From Solea solea (Eukaryota; Chordata; Actinopteri; Pleuronectiformes; Soleidae): a stretch of 64,000 bases of DNA. Positions within the stretch are counted from its first letter, which is position 1; each line of letters begins with the position of its first letter. Of the stretch, positions 39,401 to 51,900 are shown piece after piece. A program made the position numbers and the translations under genes. Where the stretch lies: positions 26,851,463-26,915,462 of the forward strand of contig NC_081139.1 of the NCBI RefSeq assembly GCF_958295425.1, read 5' to 3'. The notes under the pieces were generated by a model. That model was not told the DNA's origin, searched no databases, and saw only the letters and a list, made by a program, of their open reading frames with translations.

Positions 39401-41946
39401 GTCGGTGAGTCGTCGTCTTTTATCTTCTCCCTTCAGGGGTCACCACAGCAGGTCACCTCCACCTTGTCCTCTCTCTAGTGTCCTCTTCACAATGTCATTT
39501 TAAGTAATGAAAAACATTTTCCTCTATTGTCTGACATTCTGTCTGACAAGATGGTTCAGAGAGGACTCAGACGCAGAGGCCTTTTAATGGTTTTTATTGG
39601 CACTCGTTAACAAAACACAAGACAGATCATCTTTACTGAGGGAAAACAAAGCGAGGCTATGAAAAACTATAACAAATGGAGATCGCAACGCTCTTCAAAA
39701 GAAACATTGCGGAACTGTGGACGAGGAAAAAAAATCACTCCGAAGAGGAAACAAACTCAGACTATTGTTATCACCTAAAACTCAAACAGAAAACTCTCCA
39801 AACGGAGGAAAACAAAGCTCTAAACACTTCAAAAGCACAATCCTATTGATTGGCGATCTTTAACTAACCATCCGATCAATCTTACTAATAAAAGGTAAGT
39901 CACAATCCTAGTGATTGGACTTCCTAAAAGGCTGTGAAAATTTACAAACAGAAATCTCTCCCAAGGAGAATACATGGCTTAATTGTCTGTCAGCAGGTGT
40001 GTGTAATCAGGACCGGCAGGCCGGTGGAGGAGGGGGCGGGGCAAACTGCTGGAGTGACACTGTCCACTAAACAACGAATAGATTAATCAAGAAAATAACG
40101 ATATCGATATCACAAACTCGAGTATCTACAGTATCGGGGGGTGGGGGGTTCAGGCAAACAATTCATGCTGGTGTGTCGGGTCGAGTTCGGGCTTAAAGAC
40201 CTGCGGGCCCGTTCAGGCCCCAGAACTCTAAATCCTAGTTTAAGGGTAATCCTCTGTCGGCTGTTAACATTAAACAAAATGAATATTATAAAATACATGG
40301 TGTAGCTAACGTTCACTGTAAAAACATTCACTTTTGTGTTTTTTCCTTTTAGAACGGGTCCTCAGAAACAGAATTGGACTTGAAAAAGGTGCGTGATTAT
40401 GGTAAATGGTAAATAATAAAATATATATATATACTTGCCCTTAATTGTAATTTGACCATTTTAAATGTATGTAATGACTTATTTTTTAAATGCACCTTTT
40501 GTCATGTATTCATGTGTTAAATGAACAGTTTTTGCTTCACGGTCAATTTAAAATAGTTTGACTGATGAGCTGACCCACAGAAAATGGTTCAACGTGTCTG
40601 GATGATGGATAACCACAGGAATATTACATTTCTCCTGCTGCAGTGGTTTATCATCATGTTATTGTTTTTACTGTGTTTGTAGGAGCCGTTCAGGCGCCAG
40701 TCCTTGAAATATCTGACGTGTCAGAGGCCGGCGTGGAGCTCCAGTGTGTGGTCAGAGGTTCTTCATCAAAGCCGAGTGTAGAGTGGCAGACGTGTGAAGG
40801 AACCTCTCTTAATTCAGAGGAGCCACTGGTCTCTGAGACACGAGGCCGTTACGACACCACGCTCCTCGTCACTGTGACGGAGACGAAGACCAACTGCTTC
40901 CGCTGCGTGGTCAAACAGGAGGACATTTACCACAGGATTGATGAGGAGTTCATTATGCCAAGTGAGACTCCTTAAACACATGTCAGGTCTTCATGTATGA
41001 TGTTGTTGGTCTTTACCTCGTTGTTATGACCACTGTTCTGCTCATGCTGTCGTCTGTACATTTACATCCTGTTTGTTTTCTCTTTTCTTCAGAGAAACTC
41101 TTTGAGAAAAAGTCCTCCCACAGCACAGTTGTTCTCCTAGGCGTTGCCGGAGTTGTCATTGCTGTGTTAAATGTTCTGGTTCTGGCTCTGTGTCTGATGA
41201 TCAAAAAACTCAGAAGTCAACGTAAGTTATGAAATATTTGATGGCATTTAAATATTAATTGAGCTGTATCTAACAATTCTTTTCATAATCAATCAGTGAA
41301 TAATTTTCTACTATAAATCAATGAGTTGTTTGATCCAGAGAATGTCAGAAGATGTTGATCAGTGTTTCCCAAACCTTGATATTGTGACGTCCTCAAATGT
41401 CTTATTATGTCCACAAAGCAGCATGTTTCACTTTGAATGATTGTGTTGTTTTGTTTATATGGAGCAGGGCTGCCGACATTAATTATACAGTATTATATAT
41501 GTATATATATATATATATTAATTATACTCTTGAGTCACTTTGTTGTTGCTTTGATGTGATTTGAGTTTGTGTCCGAACACAATGTGCTGCTTCTTTCAGG
41601 CCAAAACAGTAACCAACGAGAGAACAGGGATGATTCAGTGAAGGTGAACGAGATGGAGATGGAGCACATGAACTCAGGTAAATATTATAAACGTTTTATG
41701 TTTCATTCACTCATTTCACTCACTTTCCTGCTGGTTTGATGTGATTCTGTTTATGAGACGGAACATTTGCTGCTTCTTTTAGATCAAAACATTGGAAACG
41801 GAAGAACTGACACCAAGAACATGAGGAATGACACAGTGAAGACAGAGGAGGAGACAGAGGAGGAGACAGAGAAGAAGACAGAGGAGAAGACAGAGGAGAA
41901 GACAGAGAAGGAGACAGGAGAAGACAGAGGAGAAGACAGAGAATGA
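36435..41946 (+). CDS. B7/butyrophilin-like immunoglobulin receptor A
   Basis: Predicted type I membrane protein of the B7/BTN group (nearest motifs: CD276, HHLA2, ICOSLG, butyrophilin-like). Exons: leader 36435-36540, V 39081-39404, linker 40353-40388, C 40683-40961, transmembrane 41093-41221, tail 41600-41677 and 41783-41946; total 371 residues. All junctions are phase 1 GT/AG. Leader LVFVLVCSLVCSGA. V domain 36-143 has LHCSS, VVDWMN, YMGRASLFYDELKNGNASL and DTGTYTC. A 12-residue linker (ERVLRNRIGLEK) and a C-type domain 156-248 (LQCVVRG, VEWQTCEG, NCFRCVV) follow, then a helix at 261-285. The tail has no tyrosine motif. It ends at TGA 41944 inside an expanded GAGACAGAGGAGAAGACA repeat: the full exon would be 274 nt, not a multiple of 3, so its frame differs from gene B. 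Function as an immune ligand is inferred from the fold. Confidence 0.85.
37161..38598 (-). mobile_element. hAT-family element in intron 1 of gene A
   Basis: Flanked by the same GTAACGCC/AAAGTAATTAGTTA arrays as the 17779-18614 element, right end CCCAACACTG. The minus strand near 38190-38270 encodes AWKYRHYFSLTEVKGKNVYV, the start of a hAT transposase BED finger. The left terminus (about 24 bp present in the B copy at 49336) is deleted here. The B intron holds the same insertion, so it predates the A/B duplication. Confidence 0.75.
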
Positions 41947-42040
41947 GACAGAGAAGGATACAGAGGAGAAGACAGAGGAGGAGACAGAGAAGGAGACAGA
42001 GGAGAAGACAGAGGAGGAGACCGAGGAGGAGAGGCTCTTG
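41840..42040 (+). repeat. Coding minisatellite in the tail exon of gene A
   Basis: Tandem GAGACAGAGGAGAAGACA-type units encode alternating Glu/Thr/Lys. In the first part all units are multiples of 3. Near 41911 one unit reads GAGACAGGAGAAG, two bases short, and the frame shifts to a stop. Gene B has only about two units in the matching exon. Confidence 0.85.
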
Positions 42041-42867
42041 TCCAGTGACAGCTCAGGTAAACATGAGCAGGTGTTTCCTGCTTCATCAGTGTTTTTTTTT
42101 AGTCCCTGTGACGTCATCAGACTGCCGGCCTCTGATTGGTCAGAGAGTGTCGTCACTGAAGAGTCATGAGCGCGACGTCTGACACGAGAATCAAAGCCAA
42201 CAAAAGTGAAAAATACTTAAAAATCCTGAAAACATGCGTTTATCTGCAACATTAGCAAAGCCTAAATGTGTAAAATGACGATCGTGACCACGTTCACTGG
42301 TATTTCACTTCATGATTCAGTTTCAGTGAAAACAACTGCTTTACAAGTCACTAGTTTGTGTTTGCGTCGCGTTATAAAACCACGTCACCACAGTTTCACG
42401 CAGCCATTGCTATGACGACTCCGCCCACTTTGAGGAGGAGCTATGAAGTCGTGGAAAACAACGTGACTGATCTACTAGAACTTTTTTACTGAACACAAGC
42501 ATCAGTTTAAAAACACATTCTCATATCATGTCTCTACTTTTGCACCTAATTATAGAGAATAGCATCAATAAGAGTGTCAATAATTCTCCGTATCAATAAT
42601 GGTAAAGATACTTTCTGTCGTCTAACTTCAGCAGAACAGAAAATCACTTTCTACTTTCAAATGTTTTCCACACCGCTGTCATGACACACACACAGATGCT
42701 GATGCTCAGGCTCAGTGACTGCAGTATTTAATCAAATGTCCTGATGATCCGCTCACATCTGGACATCTGGACGTCCCTGTGTGTCACTACCACGGTGATG
42801 TATGTACACTGTAAACATTTATTTGTTGTTGTTAATATCTATGTTTTATTTTCTCCTTTTTCTACAG

Positions 42868-42956
42868 GTTCAGCTTCTGACCCCAGGGCCAAAAGGAGAA
42901 AAAAATCCCACTTTGAATGTAAAAATAACCCAAACGATATGAAGTTAGTCATATGA
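42868..42956 (+). other. Last exon of gene A, out of frame after the repeat shift
   Basis: A strong acceptor (CTCCTTTTTCTACAG) precedes a frame reading GSASDPRAKRRKKSHF and ending in a TGA at 42954-42956. It would follow the tail exon if the repeat kept frame, as in gene B. In the sequence given it is 3' of the premature stop, unless the repeat length is misassembled or polymorphic. Confidence 0.6.
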
Positions 42957-44415
42957 GCTTCAAATGTTATCAGGTTTGTGTCTGTAGACGTGTTCAGGGT
43001 TGGTCTCTTGTGTCACGTATGAAGTTTCGAAGCGATCGATCAATGCATGTTGAAGTTACAGGGCACTTCCTGTTTTGTGCCAAATGGTCGGTTTTTATGT
43101 TGTATGATAAACGCCCACTTCCTGTTGAGTTGAGGCCGTGGTCCCAATGGACTCTTTTGTTCGTCTTGATCTATTACGAGTTCCCACCAAGTTTCGTGAA
43201 ATTCGGTGGAACTTAATTTTGACTTGCTCCATCCACCTTTGGCCTTAGGGGGCGCTATAGAGCTGTTATCTGTTCTTCCTTCAGATTATTATAATCTCCG
43301 TGGCTTTGCGATCATTTTTGAGCGGGTTAACTTGAAACTTAGCATGGAGGTCAGGTCTGTTGAAAATGTGATATTGGCATAGTTCCCCGACCTGTGCTTT
43401 GCTCAAGTGTTGTTATAGCGCCCCCTAAGGTGAAAACAGAGGCAAAATTGAGTTCCACCAAAACTAGGTGGAAAGATGTCACAGACCAAGACGAACAAAA
43501 CAGTTGACCGTAACCATGGCCTCAACTCAACAGGAAGTCGGCCATTTTGGCGATTTGCACCCTACGTAAATGAGCGAAGTCGTCCGAGCTCGTGTTTGTT
43601 GCACCGACACAAAAACACGCCATTTAGTCGACCATTTTGCCACAAAACAGGAAGTGCCCTACGACTTCGTCACACATTGACCGATCGCCTTGATAAATCA
43701 TACGGGACACAACACACCGACCCTGAACATGTATACGTTAAGTATTATGATGCGTATTTTATGTCTCTAGCGTTTCCTGTGTAACAGACGATCGATTCCA
43801 GAGCCGATGGAACGGCAATGAATTGTCCAAAGAGAATTTTATATGTATTTTTAACTCCAGCTGTCAAACAGAGAAGCTAAATCAGGGGTGCTCAGTACGT
43901 CGATCGCGATAAAAAAAAGAAATAGACGTCAGCCTATCATCCATCCCGTCACTTGACTGATATACAGGGCAGCCAGTCAGATGACATCTGATTGTGTTCA
44001 TTGTGGTGTGTTGTGCAATATGGGCTCATGTGGTTATGCAAGTTACATCAACATACACTGTACATACTGTATAAAGAATTCTCAATGTATTTATAAATAT
44101 ATGTTTTGCCTTTTTGTAGTAGGTAGATCATTTTGACTTTATATATCATTTTATAAGTAGCTTGCATGCTGAAAAAGTGTGAGCACCCCTGATGTAGATG
44201 AATGTAATGTTTCTGACGTGATTTAAAGCACCGTGCCTCATATGCTTCAATGCCCTTAAATCTGCACACTGGGGCTTTAAAGACAATGTGTTTGCACTGT
44301 TATCCTTTATGTATTTAAGGAATATTTTTATGTAAAAAGAAAGCTGTGCCTTCTTTATTTACTGTATGTACATGAGTCACTTTAATAATGTAAAATAAAT
44401 GTTTTTTTACATCCT
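42957..44415 (+). other. Gene A 3' region with repeat and polyadenylation signal
   Basis: Contains the fish GCGCCCCCT repeat (43200-43470; second copy matching 57180-57420 in gene B) and AATAAA at 44394-44399. The context CTTTAATAATGTAAAATAAA is shared with gene B's signal at 58082, so both probably keep the ancestral cleavage site. Confidence 0.55.
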
Positions 44416-44879
44416 CTGTGTTGTTTCTTGAAAACTGAGCGCCAGGAAAACACAAACAATCACAATAACTATTTCACTGTCTCTTTCTTTAGCGTTTTTC
44501 TGAATTAAAGGTGCGTTAAACGATAATTGATCGTTGGTTCATTGATGTTCTGACATTGTTGTTTTTACTGTGACATCAGAAAATGTCCCTCAAACATCAA
44601 AAGAGCAAAAATACTTTAAAAAGGAACATGTGTCACATACTGAACACGAGAAATTGAAGACGTTTGGATTTAAAAATACTTATTACGGTGGCCCTGAAGT
44701 ACAAATCACAACAACAAATCAGAACCGACAACAACAAAAGAGGAACGACGTTAACGGTCCGTGTATCTTCTGGTCATTTGATTTTCAATTCACAAACGAT
44801 ATTTAAAAACAAAAAATGAGTGGTTATTTAATTTTCGTTTTAAAATACAAACTGTTCAGACTCAAGTTCATCACTCACA

Positions 44880-45395
44880 AGCTTACAGTCCAGCCATTCT
44901 GAAATTATAGAAATACAACAAACATTATATAGAATTCAGATGATGGGACTCACAGTAATATGTTTATGGATACCAGCACACATTACAGGGGTTAAAGGGA
45001 ACCAAATAGCAGACAAGGTGGCAAAAGCAGCAACACGACATAATAATATAGATTTAGCAATAAAATTAAGCAAAACAGAAATAAACAGCATCATTCAACA
45101 AAAACTAAAGGAGAGATGGCAAAAACAATGGGAGGAGGAGAGGAAAGGAAGATGGTTTTACAGTATCCAAAGAAAAGTGGGAGTGGCTAGGCGCACGGAG
45201 AGAAGCAGGAAAGAGGAAAATATCAGAATTGGTCATACAGGATTGAACAACACATTATTTCTCATCAATAAACACAATACAGACAGATGTGATCACTGTG
45301 GGCACGAGGAATCCATTCATCATGTTATTACACAATGTCAGAAATATCAAAGGCAGAGAGAAGTGATGATTAGAAAGCTGAGAGACAGTTGGTAG
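44880..45395 (+). mobile_element. Non-LTR retrotransposon 3' fragment (RNase H and zinc-knuckle region)
   Basis: The frame 44940-45395 encodes an RNase H C-terminal motif (WIPAHITGVKGNQIADKVAK), a basic helical region, and CDHCGHEESIHHVITQCQKY, the CCHC-like end typical of LINE ORF2 proteins with RNase H (I/Nimb-type). It ends in TAG. Upstream reverse-transcriptase sequence is missing, so this is a 5'-truncated copy. Confidence 0.75.
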
Positions 45396-45399
45396 ATGA

Positions 45400-45843
45400 A
45401 TTACTGAAGAACCCGAGTGAGTGTTACAAGATATCACTGTACTTTTGTCGTATGGCAACAGATGGTGTGGTCCGGCAGTGCCACCTTGTGGTCAGTTCTG
45501 CCTTTGTTTTTGAGGAGTGACGTTTCTTCTTCATGTGTTTTTATTATGACGCTGTTGCTGCTGCAGGTGCTGCAGGTGCGGAACATGCTGTGTGCCACGG
45601 GGATTTGGTATTATCACTCCTGTTTATTGTGACTTGAGGTTTTTTCACTTCAAACTTTGACTTTAAGGACAGTCAGTAGAGTCCACTCAGAGAAGGAGTG
45701 CATCAGAGCCAGCAGCTAGGGACACGCGCAGACTCTGTGCTCGTGCATGTGTGCTCGTGCATCGGAGGCACATGCTAATATTGAGAGCATGCTAGCAACG
45801 ACTTAAACTAGCGCCCTTGGAAAGCGGAATGAGGTATGACTGA
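45400..45843. other. Intergenic, no gene seen
   Basis: Non-coding sequence; repeated GTGCTCGTGCAT near 45736-45760. No recognised element. Confidence 0.5.
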
Positions 45844-46007
45844 TTTTATGTATTAATCGTATTATTTTATGTATTAATCGTATTATTTTATGTATTAATC
45901 GTATTATTTTATGTATTAATCATATTATTTTATGTATTAATCGTATTATTTTATGTATTAATCATATTATTTTATGTATTAATCGTATTATTTAATGTAT
46001 TAATCGT
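45844..46007. repeat. 21-bp tandem repeat, about eight units
   Basis: Unit TTTTATGTATTAATCGTATTA, with CAT for CGT in two units and one TTTAATG variant. Confidence 0.95.
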
Positions 46008-46082
46008 CCTCTGCAACTCATCCAGAATGCAGCAGCTCGACTGGTCTTCAACTTACCAAAGTTCTCCCACACTACAGAGAAG
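46008..46082 (+). mobile_element. L2/CR1-like LINE ORF2 fragment
   Basis: Reads LQLIQNAAARLVFNLPKFSH, a conserved segment just after the reverse-transcriptase domain of L2-type LINEs. It stops abruptly at the left terminal repeat of the 46083-48843 element, and no continuation is seen on the other side. Confidence 0.65.
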
Positions 46083-47040
46083 GGTCTAGCTGCAGACCCG
46101 CAGACCACTCAACGACACACCCCTCCACTCAACGAAACACCCCCTCACACTCAACGAAACGCCCCCTCACACTACACGACACTCTGATTGGGTCTCAAGA
46201 GACTGCGTCTGAAACGTGATGAAGTTTACGTTGACTGAGTATGAAGAGAGAACCCGAAAAAGTAACACGGGAAAAACACGGGAAAATGACGGAGGAATAG
46301 GTAAGAATGGTTAAAAAACACATTTTGATATTGAACACTGGATGAATAGTCATTATTTGTATCCATTAAATCAATTAAGTGCGGTTTATTAACCAGTAAT
46401 GTCTGCATGCTGTAACGATAGCGATTGTAACAGCAAGCAAGACGCAGCGATTTTCTCCCTTTTTTTTTCTTTTTTTCCTTTTTTTTCTTTTATTTATATG
46501 TACAGGTTATAACATTGACAATGTAACATTGTCTCATTTTCAACCAAGAAACGTATAAGATAAACTATATGATCTCTTTATATTAGTATTTATCTGTTTT
46601 TTAATCTTTAAATGACTCTGAGAAGTTGCACACAGCTTTGCTCATTTGAAAACGTGTGACCTCAGTTCTACAATTGTTAAGATAAAAGATTTGATGATGA
46701 ATAATATTTTTCATGTTTAGAAATCAGAAGTTCTGTTGAATCACGGTCAACAGTGTCATTTGATTTTTGTTTTATTTCAGTTAGCCTGCATATATTTTAG
46801 GACAGGGAAAGTCTTACAGGCAAATGCAGTCCAGTTCATTACTACTTGATTCTGGATTAAAAATGTTCCCATGTTAAAAATACAAAATACAATTTTGTTT
46901 GACATTTTCTCTTATAGAGCAACACTACGTTCAGTGAAGGAGCAGACCCTGAGCTGAGGAGATGCGACTCGGACACTGATCTGCACAAAAAAGGGAGCTA
47001 TGCGAAGCTTGTGGCTCATCTGCAGGGACACCAAAGGTCA

Positions 47041-48084
47041 ATGGTGGAGTACGATGGTAAGTCCTAAATTATCAAATATTTTTTCATTTCAACGCTGAAA
47101 GGCTTTAATTTCCCCATGAGCCTTATGTATTATTAAATGTGATGTTATTTCTGTTTGTCCTGACCATGGATAACTGTGACCATCAAACTATTCAACTCAT
47201 CCATTTGAGTATCAGAAACTCAAAATAAGTAAAGTAAAGTAAACTAATGCTGGAGCCATTTCATCTATGTGTACTGTACTTCATGTGTGTAGAATCTTAA
47301 GTCAATGTGTATTTTATTTTCACTCTTGTTGAGAATTTAGATATTGAGAAAAAGTTTCAAGATTCCTGCATTTTTATAGATGCCCTTGATAATAATGATT
47401 GTTCTCAGAGGTAATGTAACAATTTGCCTCTCAGACAGGGTTTAAAGAAATATTGTTTTGTGTGTTTCTTGAAACGTCTGAATCACTTTTCCTATCTGTC
47501 TTTTAGGATACAGTGTATACAGATGCCACCTTGACTGTGTGGAAAGCAGCCACTACCACTGTTGGTTTTGCACAACAATCATTGCGACCAAACAATATTT
47601 CATCAAGCATTTCATAACCTGCTGCAAGACAGCATCCACAGCAACTCCACAATCCACAGTGACCCTAGCAACTAGGGTCACTCCACCATCCACAGCAACT
47701 CCACCATCCACAGTGACCCCAGCAGCCACAGTGACCCCAGCAGCCCCAGCAGCAGCCCATCGAAAAAAAATGTTGTTGGCAAAGCACTCTAAAACAACAT
47801 GCGGTTTTTGTAGCAAAACAGTGCTTAGAAAAAACCTCAAAACACACATTGAAAGGCAACACAAGGTGAAATCATTGGACATAACAGCAGATCACCACCT
47901 TAACTCTGTGTGTGTTGACAGGAGAATTGGAATTTTTGCAGTGTCAAGATCTTTTAAGGGTACTGCACACTACATCCATGCCCAAAAATGTACCTGGGGT
48001 AGTAACCCTAGTAGGCCTATATTAAACACACCTTTTTGTAACAGACAGGTTGCCATGATGTTGAAAGTTTGCAAAAACAAATGA
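47041..48084 (+). CDS. Two-exon zinc-finger protein carried by the inverted-repeat element
   Basis: I do not recognise this gene. Coding exons 47041-47056 (MVEYD, donor G|GTAAGT) and 47507-48084 (acceptor TGTCTTTTAG) join in frame to give 197 residues. The first exon extends back to an acceptor at about 46917 (TTTTCTCTTATAG). Seen: zinc-binding C24-x2-C27-x12-H40-x3-C44; a Thr/Pro-rich linker (about 47-89) built of TPPSTVTPAATVTP repeats; a C2H2 finger C104-x2-C107-x11-H119-x4-H124 (TCGFCSKTVLRKNLKTH); and a C-terminal segment with VCVDRRIGIFAVSRSFKG and HAQKCTWG. No catalytic triad is visible. Its position inside terminal inverted repeats suggests a transposon-encoded DNA-binding protein or a captured host gene. 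Confidence 0.55.
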
Positions 48085-48133
48085 AATTATTCAAAACGTT
48101 ACATTGTACAGAAGTGTGTTCACAGTGGAATTT

Positions 48134-48450
48134 GTGATACTATATTGTATAAACGTGATATTATATTGTATAAACGTGATAATTATATCACAAACGTGAT
48201 ATTATATTGTATAAACGTGATAATTATATCACATAAACGTGATCCTATATTGTATAAACGTGATAATTATATCACAAACGTGATATTATATTGTATAAAC
48301 GTGATAATTATATCACATAAACGTGATATTATATTGTATTGACGTGATAATTATATCACATAAACGTGATACTATATTGTATTGACGTGATAATTATATC
48401 ACATAATCATGATAATTATATCACAAAAACGTGGTACTATATTGTGTAAA
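48134..48450. repeat. About 41-bp minisatellite with internal dyads
   Basis: Units alternate GTGATATTATATTGTATAAAC and GTGATAATTATATCACAAAC. The second half-unit is close to self-complementary (GTGATAATTATATCAC). About eight copies. A related ACGTCATCACGTTAGTAA repeat follows at 48695-48760 beside the right terminal repeat. Confidence 0.9.
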
Positions 48451-48977
48451 CGTGATCAAAGAACTTTTCCAATCGGCATTAATATATTTTAGCAGTTTGG
48501 CTATAACATTTCATACTTTACAAAGTGACATTAATTATTCACAAATTGCACAGAAACAACATTTCTGTGTTCATAAAAGTCAACACGAGTATTTATTCTT
48601 CTCTATTCCTGTCGCACACCGGGATAAAAGTCTCTTGTCAACAAGTGTCTGTGAAATACGCGTGTGTAAATAAAGTTTCAATAAAAGAAGACGTTATCAC
48701 GTTAGTAAACGTCATCACGTTAGTAAACGTCATCACGTTAGTAAACGTCATCACGTTTCAGACGCAGTCTCTTGAGACCCAATCAGTGTCGCGTAGTGTG
48801 AGGGGGTGTTTCGTTGAGTGGTCTGCGGGTCTGCAGCTGGACCTACTTGGGTAAAACGAGCCGAGCGAGAACACTTCCTGGTGTGAGAACGTAGTCGCTG
48901 CTCACGGACCTGAGAATCGGACCAGAACTTGGACTGAGGCTGAAGACGTTTTCACAAATACGGGAGTATACACAAGT

Positions 48978-51900
48978 ATGGATATTGAGAAATGGCCTCA
49001 CCTTTCTACTGAAAACACGCTCGTGTTTGTGCTCGTTTGTTCTCTGGTTTGTTCTGGAGCAACACATCAGGACGAGACTAACGGTGAGGAAACGTTTTAC
49101 TAACAATCACCATAATCTGTCGATTATTTTCGAATTGTTCCATAAAATGTAAAGAAAAAGATGTTGATCAGTTAATCATTAATCGAGTAATTGATACATC
49201 ATTTTATTTAAAATGCAGGCCTCACGTCCTTCTTGTACACTTTTACTTTCACTTTCCTCTGAACTGAACTTCCATTTATTGTGTTGTTTTTGGCAGCCAT
49301 TTTAGATATGTGGAGATGCTCATAAACAGAGTTTACACTCTGTTGGGCATCTTACTTTAAAAAAGTAATTAGTTATAGTTACAAATTACTTCTCCCAAAA
49401 GTAATTGAGTTGGTAAGTCAGTTACCACATTGTAAAAGTAATTAGTTACTCAGCAAAGTAACTGACATTATTTTTTATGTTCTATAACGCTTGTACATTC
49501 TTTAACATATGTCAAAGATGTTTATAATACCTGAATGAAGAATACAAACCCTATGTACAGTATGTTAGAGCATTTGGTATTTATTTGAACTTTGAATTGA
49601 AGGGCACAATTAACACACAAATGTTAACTTGGGTAAAGAGAAACAAAGGAAAAATCTCTGTATCTGTATACCATTGCACAATAAACAGGGCACTATCCAA
49701 CTCTTAAATATTCAGTAACAAAATTAAATATTGAAAATAAACAATGTTCACACACTTTGCATTCAAGTACTGAACCAATACACACAAATGCTTCATTAAG
49801 TTAGAGTTGCTCGAGGTTGACGTGGACAAACTCCTTTTCCCCGGACATAGTGTGCACGTTGTAAAGTTTAATGCTACTGACTTTTATTTTGATACACCGG
49901 AAATAGGAAGTACGTCATGACATGCTAGGATGTAAACAAACAATAAAGTGTGGCTAGCAGAAGCTCCCAAGGAAACTGCGTGTATCTGAAAGTATTGACG
50001 ACATAACAAGTCACAACACACGTTGCATATACATTCTTTCCTTTTACCTCGGTAAGGGAGAAGTAGTGTCGATATTTCCACGCTTCCCTGGCTCGTCGCC
50101 ATTGTCTTAGAGCGTACAGTGAGACAGCGTGAGCAGGACACCCGTCCACGCAGCCTATCGTCATCGCATTTGCAACGGTGTCGTCATCAATCATCTCCAC
50201 CCCTGCTCTCTCCCGGCAGCTGGTGTGTGGCTGTCAGATAGCCCGACACCGCTGCGCTTCATTCAACCCAAACGTAACACAAGTAACGCGCCACTGTACA
50301 TTCTCAGTAACGGTAACGGCGTTGCAACGATAGGAAAAGTAATTCATTACATTACTCCATTACTGAAGAAATAACGCCGTTAGTAACGCCGTTATACACT
50401 GGTGTTAGAGCACCAAGCAAGACCGCTTAAATGTCAATGTTGAAGGTGACATAGACCGGAAGCTCCAATTAACGCTGCGTTTGTGTGTGTATCTGCGTCA
50501 TTACCTCGTTTATGAAACCCTAAAGTTTCAGAACAAACAGTTCAGCCACTGCTGAGAAAATAGTGTTGTATTGTTGTACTGGGCTCTGCGAAGCGGATCG
50601 GCACTTCCTTAATTTGATGTCGTCATCAGAAATCCTCACCACTCCTCTCACCACCGTAGCGCCTCCCGGTGCGGGCACTAGTCCGGGCACATCCGGTTGC
50701 GTACATTCAACTGCAGAAGAAGAAGAACTACTCTCGTTGTAGCTGCTGAGATGCAGAGCATCCACCGTGCCAGAGGGGGAGCTGTGTATCTGAGAGCTGG
50801 ACTATCTATTACGTCACTTCCAGGTACCTGGCCAATCACAGGACAGTAGGAAAGCTCTCGTTGGCTGGCCAATCACAACACAGTCCACGTTCTGGGGGTG
50901 TGGTTTTGGTCTGAAACAGTGCAGCTGACGAGAGCGTCAGTGAGGAGATATTTTGATCGGCTCGTTTGCAGCGTTTAGGAGGTTTTTAATCATGAAAACA
51001 AGTTAATATATGTAAGTAGACCTCCATAACTAACATATATGTGTGATACAAGCATCCTATGTCACCTTTAATGTTGAAACAAATGCTGTGGACAGATTGG
51101 TAATTTGCATTTTTCTTTATTTTTTTTATCATTTATTTATTGTTCTAACAGATCAGGAAACTTTTAAATGAAATTATTTTTTGCACTTTATAAAAAAATG
51201 TAGCCTTTTGATTTTTGTAGATGTATAAATGTATATCATACATTGTATGTTTTTTTGTGTTATTTCAGTTATGTTTTGATTTTTTTTTATCATGTAATAT
51301 TACTTTTGATAGCTCAGGGACGTTGGAGCAATAACCTGTTGTTTTTATACTTCAGTCTGCACTGTGCATTTGAAATGTTCAGTTTTTGAATAAAGATGCA
51401 GCAATTACAAATGTTTCTTTTTATAACCGATTAATCGAAAAAATAATCGACCGATTAACAATTATTAAAATAATCGTTAGTTGCAGCCCTACATACAGTA
51501 TAGCAGAGCAGTAAATATTGAACCTTTTAGAAATGATTTAACTGCTGCTTTAGAGTAAAAGACGTGTCATGTAAATGTTACCTGATTGCTCTGTTCAAAT
51601 GTAACCATTCAAATATATTATGTTTTCTTTCAAACCCAGGTGTCTCCAGAACGTACGTCACAGAGGGGGAAGATGCCGTCCTTCACTGTTCTTCTGTAGA
51701 AAGCCTTGAGAACACGGTGGTAGACTGGAAGAACCAAAATAAAAAAGAAGTGTGCCTCTACGACGGAGGCCAGCACTGTGAGGACAGGCGGGACAATCAG
51801 GACGAGCAGTACAAAGGACGAGCGTCACTTTTCTACGACGAGCTGAAGAACAGAAACGCATCCTTGATCCTCAACAACACAAGGATTGAAGACACGGGGA

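Larger units (their letters stand above)
46083..48843 (+). mobile_element. 2.76-kb DNA transposon-like element with long terminal inverted repeats and its own zinc-finger gene
   Basis: The left repeat (46083-46230) and inverted right repeat (48741-48843) share AGCTGCAGACCCGCAGACCA, CTCAACGAAACACCCCCTCA, ATTGGGTCTCAAGAGACTGC and GTCTGAAACGTGATGA. The left copy is longer because an ACTCAACGAAACACCCCCTCAC unit is triplicated. Inside are a spliced zinc-finger gene (47041-48084) and a minisatellite (48134-48450). No DDE transposase is seen and no target-site duplication is obvious. Not assigned to a known superfamily. Confidence 0.7.

Noticed and set aside
48145..48342. Lys/Arg/Ile repeat peptide
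   Set aside because: Translation of the roughly 41-bp minisatellite, not a gene.
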